In this document: positions 35,531 through 44,700 of the stretch, in pieces
How the letters are laid out: each line of letters begins with the position of its first letter
Numbering within the stretch: the stretch's first letter is position 1
Source of the DNA: Chryseobacterium carnipullorum
GTDB lineage: Bacteria > Bacteroidota > Bacteroidia > Flavobacteriales > Weeksellaceae
Assembly (NCBI RefSeq): GCF_900142785.1
Contig: NZ_FRCD01000008.1
Coordinates: 62,001 to 126,000, forward strand
Length of the DNA: 64,000 nucleotides
Direction: 5' to 3'
Notes under the pieces: model-generated
Seen by the model: the letters and a program-made list of their open reading frames with translations, nothing else
What the model was told of the DNA's origin: nothing
The model's database searches: none
Translations under genes and position numbers: made by a program

Positions 35531-35644
35531 TTACCAACAGTATCTGAATCTTTGAAAACAGTAAAAATGGTAAGTACAAATGCCATTTTTTTATCGCAAA
35601 TTTGTTAGGCTATACAATAATATTAAAATTGAAATTAAAAAATT

Positions 35645-36520
35645 ATGCAAAACAAAACATATACAGGGCAGCCTGTAGTGACATTAAATAACGGAGTGGA
35701 CATTCCGGCTTTAGGATTTGGAGTCTGGCAGATGGAAAACCTGAATGAATGTGAAAGGGCAGTAGTAAAAGCGATTCACACCGGATACAAAATGATCGAT
35801 ACCGCTGCTATTTATCAGAATGAAACAGCAGTAGGCCAGGCCGTGAAAGATAGTGGAGTGAGCAGAGATGAGCTTTTTATCACGTCAAAAGTATGGGTTC
35901 AGGACCACGGCTACGAACAGACAAAAAAGGCATTTCTGAAAACACTGGAAAGACTGCAGATGAGTTATCTGGATATGTACCTGATCCATTGGCCTTACGG
36001 GGATTTCCTTGGGAGCTGGAAAGCTTTGGAAGAGCTTTACACTGGAGGAAAGATCAAAGCGATCGGGGTTTGTAATTTTACGGTAGAGAAATTAGAAGAA
36101 TTAAAAGCTAATGCATCGGTACTTCCGGTGATCAACCAGATCGAACTGCACCCTGTTTTCCAGCAGAAACAACTTCAGGTGTACAACAAAGAAAATAATA
36201 TCATCACCCAGCCATGGAGCCCGCTTGGAAACGGAAATGCAGATCTTCTGAACAATTCCCAGTTAAAATCAATTGCTACAAAATATAATAAAACAGTAGC
36301 TCAGGTCATTTTAAGATGGCATCTTCAGGAAGGATTTGTTGTGATTCCAAAATCGGTGACGCCTTCCAGAATTGAAGAAAATTTCAATGTTTTTGATTTT
36401 GAACTGGGTGAAGAGGAAATGAATGCTATTCGCTCATTAGATACAGGAAAAAGGCTGTTTTTCGATCCCAAAGATCCTGAATGGGAAGAGAAAATGCTTA
36501 AAGTTGTAGCAGATATTTAA
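35645..36520 (+). CDS. Aldo/keto reductase (2,5-diketogluconate reductase type)
   Basis: 291 residues. The catalytic tetrad is visible: Asp and Tyr in MIDTAAIYQNE, Lys in FITSKVWV and His in YLIHWPYG. IPKSVTPSRIEENFNVFDF near the C-terminus binds NADPH. It is closer to the AKR5 group than the paralogue at 27.4 kb. A monocistronic unit ended by a strong terminator. Confidence 0.9.
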   Translation: MQNKTYTGQPVVTLNNGVDIPALGFGVWQMENLNECERAVVKAIHTGYKMIDTAAIYQNETAVGQAVKDSGVSRDELFITSKVWVQDHGYEQTKKAFLKTLERLQMSYLDMYLIHWPYGDFLGSWKALEELYTGGKIKAIGVCNFTVEKLEELKANASVLPVINQIELHPVFQQKQLQVYNKENNIITQPWSPLGNGNADLLNNSQLKSIATKYNKTVAQVILRWHLQEGFVVIPKSVTPSRIEENFNVFDFELGEEEMNAIRSLDTGKRLFFDPKDPEWEEKMLKVVADI

Positions 36521-36540
36521 GAGTATATCTTCATATTTTT

Positions 36541-36620
36541 CTCCTGTAGATTAAACGGCTCTGACAGATTTTTAATACAATTATCTGTTCAATAAGTTTA
36601 ATCTGCAGGAGACTTTTTTT
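36541..36620 (+). terminator. Long-stem terminator with nested hairpin
   Basis: CTCCTGTAGATTAAAC pairs with GTTTAATCTGCAGGAG (one mismatch), and seven T follow. The 39-nt interior holds its own ACAGAT/ATCTGT stem. Confidence 0.8.
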
Positions 36621-36642
36621 AATTTTAAATAAAATAATTGTT

Positions 36643-37698
36643 ATGTTTTGGCCGGACACCATCAGTAAAATTTTGCAAATAAAATATCCCGTAATTCAAG
36701 CGCCTATGTTTGGAGTAAGTACACCTCAGATGGCTGCAGCCGCTGCAAAAGCAGGGGCCTTGGGATCCCTTGCATTAGCCGATCTTTCAGGGGATCAGTC
36801 CGTAAAACTTATCAGGAAGACCAAAGAAATGACTGATCAACCCTTTGCTGTCAATATTTTTGCTCATCATATTCCTGAAATAACTGATGCTTTGAAAGAA
36901 CAATATGCTAAAGCCAAACAATTGTTAACAAAGCTGGCAAAAGATAATAATATGGAAGTTACGCTTCCGGATCTTCAAGATATTAAGGTAAACAGTTATC
37001 ATGAACAGATAGATGCGATAATTGAAGAAGGATGTAAAATTCTCAGTTTTACTTTTGGAAATCTGGATGATCAAAGCATTCAAAAACTGAAAGAAAAAGA
37101 AGTAATTCTTATCGGCACCTGTACTTCTGTGGAAGAAGCATTGGATTTGGAGAAATCGGGAATTGATCTGATTTGTGTACAGGGAATTGAAGCAGGCGGA
37201 CACAGAGGAACTTTTGATGCTGAACATATTCCGCTTATCGGTGGAATAGCTTTACTGTCTGAGGTGTATGATCAGGTTAAAATTCCACTCATCTATGCCG
37301 GAGGAATATATAATGGAAAGACTTTAAAAGCCGCAAAAGAACTTGGGGCTCAGGGATTTCAGGTTGGAAGTATTCTTCTTGCATCGCAGGAAAGCGGATT
37401 GCTACCGTTTGAAAAAGAAAGGCTTAAAAATGTAACCGAAAAAGAAATTGTCCTGACAAGAAGCTTTTCGGGACGTTTTGCCAGAGGAATTACAAATAAA
37501 TACATCCAGACTCTTGAAAAATCAGACTTTATTTTGCCATATCCTTATCAAAATAAGCTGACCGGTGAACTTAGACGGGTTTCTAAAGCCTTGAATAACG
37601 CAGATTTTGTAAGTATTTGGGTGGGGCAGTCCATCCATAATTACAGCAGTCTTTCGACAGAGGATATTCTTAAAAATCTTATTCTTGAGGTAGAATAA
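36643..37698 (+). CDS. Nitronate monooxygenase (2-nitropropane dioxygenase-like)
   Basis: 351 residues, FMN-binding TIM barrel. YPVIQAPMFGVSTPQMAAAA is the N-terminal hallmark. GIEAGGHRGTF contains the catalytic His, and IYAGGIYNGKTLKAAKELGA plus FQVGSILLA bind FMN phosphate. It detoxifies alkyl nitronates such as propionate 3-nitronate. No operon partners. Confidence 0.9.
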   Translation: MFWPDTISKILQIKYPVIQAPMFGVSTPQMAAAAAKAGALGSLALADLSGDQSVKLIRKTKEMTDQPFAVNIFAHHIPEITDALKEQYAKAKQLLTKLAKDNNMEVTLPDLQDIKVNSYHEQIDAIIEEGCKILSFTFGNLDDQSIQKLKEKEVILIGTCTSVEEALDLEKSGIDLICVQGIEAGGHRGTFDAEHIPLIGGIALLSEVYDQVKIPLIYAGGIYNGKTLKAAKELGAQGFQVGSILLASQESGLLPFEKERLKNVTEKEIVLTRSFSGRFARGITNKYIQTLEKSDFILPYPYQNKLTGELRRVSKALNNADFVSIWVGQSIHNYSSLSTEDILKNLILEVE

Positions 37699-38035
37699 CT
37701 CTTCTTTCCCGTTGTTGACTTTTAGGTCTAAGCAATTTCATTTGATGGCATGAAGACGAGTATGAGCTATTAAGATAATAAAGAACCAGGAACAAAAAAA
37801 AATAAAAAATCCTGTTAAGTATAATCTTAGCAGCCTACTTTAAGTATACAGGTGTATTACTTATTTATATTGAGGGTATTACACTCGTGAGTATTCATGA
37901 GTGCGCTTTTTATTTATACTTAAAGTCAATAAGAATATCTTTGCCGTCTTATTAAATCTTACCTAAAAAAAATAAAAATTGTATCATAAAGGTATCAGTG
38001 ATTACAACTTACGATTTTTGGGCAGGTAGGTATTA
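37699..38035. other. Gene-free stretch with structured element and gene fragment
   Basis: No ORF supported. It holds the 90-nt inverted-repeat element (37837-37926) and, just before the next gene, 21 nt identical to the signal-peptide end of the QVGIN-type gene at 40.3 kb. Confidence 0.6.
37837..37926 (+). repeat. 90-nt structured element (12-bp perfect outer arms)
   Basis: ACTTTAAGTATA (37837-37848) and TATACTTAAAGT (37915-37926) are perfect inverted repeats. Inside lies a smaller hairpin, CACTC/GAGTG, followed by five T (37881-37911). A 31-nt relative of the inner hairpin is at 39099-39129. Confidence 0.6.
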
Positions 38036-38041
38036 ATGCTA
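38013..38041 (+). pseudogene. Remnant of a QVGIN-type gene start
   Basis: Bases 38013-38033 are identical to 40304-40324, the part of the QVGIN-type gene that encodes the signal-peptide end and IFGQVGI. In frame the remnant reads LTIFGQVGINA, with no start codon upstream (a stop precedes it). The following gene begins inside it in another frame. Confidence 0.5.
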
Positions 38042-39055
38042 AACACTATGTCTTTGATAAAAAAAACTATTCCAAAAATTTCTCAATTATTAAACTACAT
38101 TTCGTCATGGGGAATCAATGAAAATGCGAACGAATTTGAAAAAAACTTTACAGTACTCATCAACCAGCATTTGGTATTACTGTTCTTTATTTTCTTTTTT
38201 CACAGTATTTCTATTATTTTATTTTTAGAAATAACGATAGACAGCATTTTTTTAGGCTGCATTTCCTTTTTATGGCTATTATTAATGCTTTTAAAAGAGT
38301 ACAGGAAGAATAAAGAAATTTTATTCTTTGTTTTTATCTTTTTGTGTCTTGTCATTACCTACTACTCTTCATATTGCGGGCAGGAAAGCGGAGTTTTTTT
38401 GTTTTATTTTCCCCTTCTCTCTGCCTTGGCATTTTTTTTCGAGATTAAAAAAGACAGGAATGTTGTTTATTTTATAGCTTGTTTTATCCTCGCGAGCTTG
38501 TACATCACAATTGTCTATGACTTTCGATTGGTTGAACCAAATTCAATGATTATTTGTAACGGATATGAAAAAAAGTTGATGATTTTAAATGTGACCTTTA
38601 GTTTATTGGTTTTTGTAGCTGACTATTACTTTATAGAGCGTAAAAGATCCATTGTTTTTATGCTTTGTACTGAAAACGAAGTAAATATCAATACTATAAA
38701 GTCCTTACAGACAGAAAACGAAAGATTGCTCAAAAATCAGTTCATAGCCAATAATCTCACAGAAGAGAACATCAATGAGATTATGAAGCTCGCCCAAAAA
38801 GATGATCCTTTTTTCTTAGATAAGTTTCAATTTTTTTTCCCGGATTTCTTTTCCAGACTGGATCATATCGGATCCAAACTCATTTTATCGGATCAGCATT
38901 TGTGTGCGATGATGAGATTAAATCTGGATACCAAGCAGATAGCAACCTATACGAATACAACGATCAAGTCTGTGGAAAGTAAAAAGTACAGATTAAGGAA
39001 AAAATTGAATATCCCTTCTGATATAGAAATAACTCAGTGGATTTTAAGTATTTAA
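38036..39055 (+). CDS. Membrane-anchored LuxR-type HTH regulator
   Basis: 339 residues; ATGs at 38036 and 38048 are both possible. About six hydrophobic helices occupy residues 45-200 (HLVLLFFIFFFHSISIILFL onward). A charged, probably coiled-coil linker follows. The C-terminal LuxR-like HTH is LDTKQIATYTNTTIKSVESK. The topology suggests a one-component sensor that reads a membrane or extracytoplasmic signal. It heads the accessory surface-protein region and may regulate it. Confidence 0.7.
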   Translation: MLNTMSLIKKTIPKISQLLNYISSWGINENANEFEKNFTVLINQHLVLLFFIFFFHSISIILFLEITIDSIFLGCISFLWLLLMLLKEYRKNKEILFFVFIFLCLVITYYSSYCGQESGVFLFYFPLLSALAFFFEIKKDRNVVYFIACFILASLYITIVYDFRLVEPNSMIICNGYEKKLMILNVTFSLLVFVADYYFIERKRSIVFMLCTENEVNINTIKSLQTENERLLKNQFIANNLTEENINEIMKLAQKDDPFFLDKFQFFFPDFFSRLDHIGSKLILSDQHLCAMMRLNLDTKQIATYTNTTIKSVESKKYRLRKKLNIPSDIEITQWILSI

Positions 39056-39405
39056 GAGTTTTCCCTTATTTTTTTATATCTCAATTTCGTGAGTTTTTAC
39101 CCTTGCGAGTGTTGATGAGGGTGGTTTTTGTTGCAAAAAAAATGAATTAGAAACAATTTTGCAATGATAAAAAAACACACCACCAAATGATGAATCTTCA
39201 AAATAATACACGCATCCATTGTATCAACTGACAGGAATTCTTGATATAGGGTAGATAGTCTATACCTGTAAAAGTATTTCACGCCCTTCTATTTTCATTA
39301 AAAGATGGAAGGTGATGACTCTTTCGTTAGAAAAATTAATTTCAAAATAAACGAAACCTTTCGAAAAAATAAAGCCCTCATTTTTGAAAGGTTTCCTATC
39401 AGGCA
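39056..39405. other. Gene-free stretch with hairpins
   Basis: Contains the 31-nt hairpin related to the one at 37.88 kb (39099-39129), TTGCAAAA/TTTTGCAA repeats near 39130-39170, and a strong hairpin directly ahead of the next gene (39353-39395). No ORF with family support. Confidence 0.55.
39353..39395 (+). promoter_or_regulatory. Leader hairpin before the unknown exported protein
   Basis: GAAACCTTTC (39353-39362) pairs perfectly with GAAAGGTTTC (39386-39395), extended by AAAAA/TTTTT past a one-base bulge. It ends 10 nt before the ATG, with no T tract after it, so translational control is more likely than termination. Confidence 0.55.
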
Positions 39406-40053
39406 ATGACACAAAAACAAATGATGAAAATTTTTTTTCCCGGATACTTTCCTGTCATCGGAAAGTGTCTGGGAATTTTTTGTTTATTTTTTTGTTTTAC
39501 AGCATTCTATACACAGACATTAATGGATAAAGAGGGTTCTCTGCACGTGAATACGGGAACATTATTGCATAGAGAAAGAGACTCTTCTTCTACATGGTGT
39601 GATGATAAGAATGCTGTTGTTTTTATTGATGATAAGGCAAAAGTCTATGGTATAATTTATATTAGTGATTCTCACTCCATCGTGCAGCAAAAAAGCGACA
39701 CGATGAATACCAAACTAAGTTTAAATAAGAACTCTGCAAAGAAACTATCTGCCGGTAGACTGGAATTTCATTCTCCAATTCATCCTGCTGAAAAGAAGGC
39801 TTCTTCCGCTGAATATGTCTTACCGCCAAACTCCAGTGAGTATTTTACTGCAAGTAACCATGGTAATCATACCGCTGTATTTCCTTTCAGTAATATCAAT
39901 ATAAAAACAGCGGTAACTGTGCTTTTAAATTTTAATATTCTAAAGGATTTTTCGTTGGAAAAGTCATTAGAAAAAGAATATGCTATTGTATTTATTTATA
40001 GTTTACTTATTGATAATCAAAAAGTAAGGCCGCCTCCCTTCCTGATAATGTAA
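39406..40053 (+). CDS. Exported or membrane-tethered protein, unknown
   Basis: 215 residues; ATGs at 39406 and 39421/39424 possible. A long hydrophobic stretch (CLGIFCLFFCFTAFYTQ) looks like a signal peptide or anchor, followed by a Ser/His/Asn-rich body with no recognised domain. HVNTGTLLHRERDSSS and ISDSHSIVQQ may be beta-strands. Its place ahead of the QVGIN-type gene suggests a surface-related role, but that is inference. Confidence 0.55.
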   Translation: MTQKQMMKIFFPGYFPVIGKCLGIFCLFFCFTAFYTQTLMDKEGSLHVNTGTLLHRERDSSSTWCDDKNAVVFIDDKAKVYGIIYISDSHSIVQQKSDTMNTKLSLNKNSAKKLSAGRLEFHSPIHPAEKKASSAEYVLPPNSSEYFTASNHGNHTAVFPFSNINIKTAVTVLLNFNILKDFSLEKSLEKEYAIVFIYSLLIDNQKVRPPPFLIM

Positions 40054-40256
40054 ATACTAAAACTTTACCAGAAAGTACAGGATTCAGTAGAGAATATGGA
40101 TGAGGTGTCATAAGATCCATAGATCTGTACTTATTGCTGCAAATCATCCTATCAGAAAATAACATCCATACTGAAAAGATCTGTACATTTTTAAAATTCA
40201 CAAAAAACCTGTCACTGCGATGCCAGGTAATTTATATGATCAATTAAAAAAACATT

Positions 40257-41615
40257 ATGATGAAACATTTTATTGCATTTTTCGCACTTATGACCAGCTC
40301 ATTGATTTTTGGGCAGGTAGGTATCAATACTTCAAAACCTAATCCGAAATCCGGTTTACACGTATCTGAAAGGAATGACCCTTCAAGTACTGCTGCACCG
40401 GACCGATTTAACGGACTTATTATACAACGGTATACCACAGCTGAAAGAGCTACAATTGCACCTGGTGCCGCTGAAAATGGTTTAACCATCTACAACACCA
40501 GTACCAGCTGTTACAATGTCTGGAATTGGAATTCCGGAACGGGAACGGGAAGCTGGACTGCGCTTTGTGGTGAAAAGCAGGGACTTGTAGAATTTATTGA
40601 CTGTAATTCTATAAAAGTTGTGGGTAAATATGTGACGGACAAACCTCTTAGTGTACAGACCGTTCATATTGAGGTGCCGGTGAAGGTAACCCAACTGGGA
40701 AGTTATTCATATACCACAAATACGGTTAATGGTGTTACATTCACAGCTCAAGGGACTTTTGTGAATTTAGGGCCTCAAACGGTAAACCTTTATCCTACAG
40801 CTATCACGGCAACTCCAGCAGGTGGAGTTTTCAATTATTCTGTAACGGTATCTCCCACAGCAGCTGGCTCGTCAGGGATTATCTGTAACAATGTTCCTGT
40901 TTCATTTATTAACAGAGCAGGTGCTACTATGAAAATAGTAAATGTGTCTGGTTCTGACGGATCATCACTAGTTACAGGGACTAATTCATCAGGATTGGTA
41001 TATCAGTGGTTAACCGGAATAAATACCATTGGGGCGTCTAATTCTGCTCTCTCTTATTCCGGAACAGCAGATATTCAGATTGTAAATGTCAGTTTGAATA
41101 GTTTGGCAGCATTAGAGGATGCATTGGAAGGTGCTTCGGGGATTACTGTTGGTGCCAATAACGGCATCAGTGCTGGTTTTGCTAACGTTATCAAAGAATG
41201 GAATGAATCTACTGGAGGTTTTATCATCAATTATGCAGACTCTGTAAGTGAATCAGGTCTGGCAGATGTACTGAAATTTTATGTAGAAAATGGAAGTACT
41301 ACAGATGGTATATTGAATACAAATGTAAATAGTCTCCCACAGATCTTCAGTACAGGACAGCCATTTAATATCTCTTCTGGATTAAATATAGGGTATGACG
41401 GCGGTAATGCCGGACAGATTTCCACAAGTCAAGGGACCAATTTTATCAATGTAGGGACAAGAAGAGGAGGAGTAATAGATCTTACCCGAAATATAATCAT
41501 GTTTGGAGATAAATTCGGAGATGGTCCGGCAACTTCAACAGGACCGAAGCAAAATTTTGCAAGAGTTTTGTGTGATGTCTTTGCCTATTTCATAAAAGAA
41601 GCCCCGGTATATTAA
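40257..41615 (+). CDS. QVGIN-type (QVGINTxxPxxxLHV) surface protein
   Basis: 452 residues. Signal peptide ends LIFGQ; the mature start QVGINTSKPNPKSGLHV fits the Bacteroidota motif that gives the family its name. A segment NGLTIYNTSTSCYNVWNWN (common near the N-terminal repeat) follows, then a long Gly/Ser/Thr/Asn-rich beta-structured body. No T9SS sorting domain is evident at the C-terminus (FAYFIKEAPVY). The function of this family is unknown; a cell-surface or adhesive role is often assumed. Confidence 0.75.
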   Translation: MMKHFIAFFALMTSSLIFGQVGINTSKPNPKSGLHVSERNDPSSTAAPDRFNGLIIQRYTTAERATIAPGAAENGLTIYNTSTSCYNVWNWNSGTGTGSWTALCGEKQGLVEFIDCNSIKVVGKYVTDKPLSVQTVHIEVPVKVTQLGSYSYTTNTVNGVTFTAQGTFVNLGPQTVNLYPTAITATPAGGVFNYSVTVSPTAAGSSGIICNNVPVSFINRAGATMKIVNVSGSDGSSLVTGTNSSGLVYQWLTGINTIGASNSALSYSGTADIQIVNVSLNSLAALEDALEGASGITVGANNGISAGFANVIKEWNESTGGFIINYADSVSESGLADVLKFYVENGSTTDGILNTNVNSLPQIFSTGQPFNISSGLNIGYDGGNAGQISTSQGTNFINVGTRRGGVIDLTRNIIMFGDKFGDGPATSTGPKQNFARVLCDVFAYFIKEAPVY

Positions 41616-41688
41616 ATCAATGATCTCCCATATCTGACGATAAAATATGGAATTATCATAACAAATGGGCTATGCTCCTGTAAATTTT

Positions 41689-41719
41689 GAGCTGCCTTCA
41701 AAACAGGCAGCTCTTTTTA
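41689..41719 (+). terminator. Terminator between QVGIN-type and CotH genes
   Basis: GAGCTGCCT pairs perfectly with AGGCAGCTC around a 7-nt loop, followed by five T. It ends 17 nt before the next ATG, so the large gene depends on read-through or on an unseen promoter. Confidence 0.85.
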
Positions 41720-41735
41720 TAAATAAAAAAATAAA

Positions 41736-44700
41736 ATGAAAAAAATTCTAATATCAGCAATATTTCTTCCCTTCGCGCTATCTGCCCAAAACATTTTTCA
41801 GATGGAGGTTTCTGCCCAAAATAACGATGTAGAAGTAAGGGCAAATCATACGGTAGATTTCGGAAGTTCCGATTTGGAGCTTTCAGGGAAAGAAGGTACC
41901 ATTTCTCAGGAAACCTATTTAAGATTTGAAGGGGTTTCATTACCTTCAGATGCCGTCATCAATAATGCCTATCTAATATTCTATGGTGATGAACCAAGCA
42001 GTACCCCAACAGTTATAAAAATTACGGGGGAAACAGGAAGTTCTTTGGTTTATCCTTTATCTACTGCGGCCACTACAGGACTGAATATAAAGTCCAGAAA
42101 CTATACTACCACGTTTGCCGAATGGACAACCGCAGGCTGTGTTGCCAATCAGAAATATCAGTCGCCGGATCTTAAAAGTGTTCTTCAGGAAATGTTTCCC
42201 AATGGAATCAGTAATGCGAATCTTGCATTTAGGTTACAGGGAAATGAGCAAGGTGCCTTTACGGTAAGATCTTTCTCAAATACTAATTACAGACCAAAGC
42301 TGGTCATTGATTACTGGTCTATGCAGGGCAGTTTATCAGCTGTAGTAACTGCCAATAATGATGATGGATGGGAAAATACATCTGGAGGGGTTAATTTAGG
42401 AACAGATTACCTGATACTTGGTGGAAGATCGGATATGAAACAGCATGCAGTCCGATTCCAAAATGTTCAGATTCCTGCAGATGCCCAAATTACAGATGCC
42501 TATATCGAGTTTTACTCATACGGAACAAGTCAGGCTGGAAATATGGATATTTATTCTGAAATCGGAACCCCGAATGCTTATACAACTGCTGCTAAAAATA
42601 TAACTTCAAGAGAGCGTTCTGTTAACAAAGTTAATTGGGAAACCACAGCCTGGACCTCAGGGAATACCAAAAACCGTACGCCTAATCTTAAAAATATTAT
42701 TGAGGAAAACAGGCTGAGTGGATGGCAGTCCGGAAGTAGCCTTGCTTTTCAGTTTAATGGATTGGGAACGAATAGCGGAGCACTGGCCCGCTCGTATGAA
42801 GGGGGGGACAATTACCGCCCGAAGCTGGTTGTAGAATATTTAAATAACGGGCTGGGTGCATCTATTGAAGGAGCAGTAACTGATCCTGCTTTAATGGATC
42901 AGCTTTATATCAATGAAGTGTCTTCTCAGGGAACCGTTACCCAAGGTGAAGACTGGATAGAATTGTATAATAACAGCAATGATAATCTGCACATAAAAGG
43001 CGGCGTTTATTTGTCTAATAAAAATTCGGACAAAACATTGCATGAGCTTAAAAATATTTTTATTCCGGCTCATGGATACGCTGTTTTTCAGGCAGATAAA
43101 AAGCCGGCGGAAGGAAATCATCATCTGAATTTTGATCTCAAAAATTCCGGAGCGACCCTTTATCTTTCCAGGAAAGTGGCTGAAAACATTATTTCTCAGA
43201 ATGAACTTACGTATGGAAGTTTACCTTTTAATCAGTCTGTAGGAAGACTACCGGATGGAGCAGGAAGCCTTGTCAACTTTATTGTACCGACTTACAAAGA
43301 AACCAATTCCAATGGAAAACAAAAATTGGATCTTGCTTTCAGTAAGGAAAGAGGAATCTATCCGTCAGGTTTTGATTTGACAATTTCTGCACCTGCAGGG
43401 ACAACCGTTAAGTACACACTTGATGGGAAATACCCTTCAGAAACCATAGGTTCGGTTTATTCTGCCCCAATTACTATAAGCAAATCATCTGTTGTTAAAG
43501 TATATGCTTATAACACGACAGGTAATTCAGGGGTTGTGGCGCATACTTATGTCCTGCAAAACAATTATGGGAATGAAAACACCAGTGTAGGGTATAATCA
43601 ATGGTCATATAAGTCTACTATTACAGCAGAAGAATATGCTCAGGCGATCGCTCAGATACCTGTTGTTTCGGTTTCTACCAATACAGAACCGAGTGCTAAC
43701 TGGGTAGAAGGGTCATTCGAGTATATTGATAATAACGTATACAGCGGAAGATCTAATTTTTTCAGTAATTCCATGACAAGGAAGTTCGGACAGGAAAGTT
43801 TAGGTTTCTACAATCCTAATCTTACCGTCAAATTCAATTCTGATGCGAAGGTGAAAAAAGCTAATTACCCTTTCTTCGACAACTATCCCGGCGATGCTTT
43901 TGAGGTTCCTGAAAAAATTCACAATATCGAATTAAAACAGGGCCAGGACAATGCAACAAGAAATGTATTCAACATTGGATATATGCGCTTCAGTGAAAAA
44001 ATAACGATGAATCTGCAGAAGGAAATGGGGAAATATGCATTGGATACCCGTTATGTCAATTTGTTCATCAATGGCAGATACCGTGGATTAAAAACGCTGC
44101 GCAATGATTTTGGAACCAAGAATATTGAAGAACTATTTGGCGATGATGACAGCAATTACACTAAAATAACTCTTCAGGATGGATCTTTTACCAACGGTAT
44201 TGTAGAAACAGGAGATGGAAGTCCTGCGGTATGGAATGCTATAAAAACTGCCGCCACGACCAAGAACTTTCAGCAGTTTAAAAATCTTGTCGATATCGAT
44301 GATTTCATCAAATTCCAGATCATGTTTATGTTTATCGATTGTGAAAACGAAGCAGAGGCAATCACTCATAATACGGATGCTAATATCATGAAAGCCAAAT
44401 TCATGATCAATGATACGGACGGAGCCTTTTTCGGAGGATTAACTGCTTCATCATCTACCATAGCACTGAATCCAATAGGATTTGCTGGCGGTGGCGGAAA
44501 TTATAAATTTAAATGGCAGGGGACCATCAGCAGAAATGGTGCGGGCCAGCTTTTTGGCCAGTTTATGGGTTCAAATACCAATATTTCTACAGGAAATCTT
44601 GAATTTAAAACGCTGGTTAAAGATGCTGTGTTGAGGAATATTGGTCCGGCTTCCGGTACTTTCTCCGGAGCAGACGGAGCTCCATTGTCTGTATTGAATG

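Noticed and set aside
38825..39445. Shared run AATTTTTTTTCCCGGAT in two genes (38825 and 39425)
   Set aside because: Mostly a T tract with seven further bases; the proteins around it are unrelated, so probably chance.
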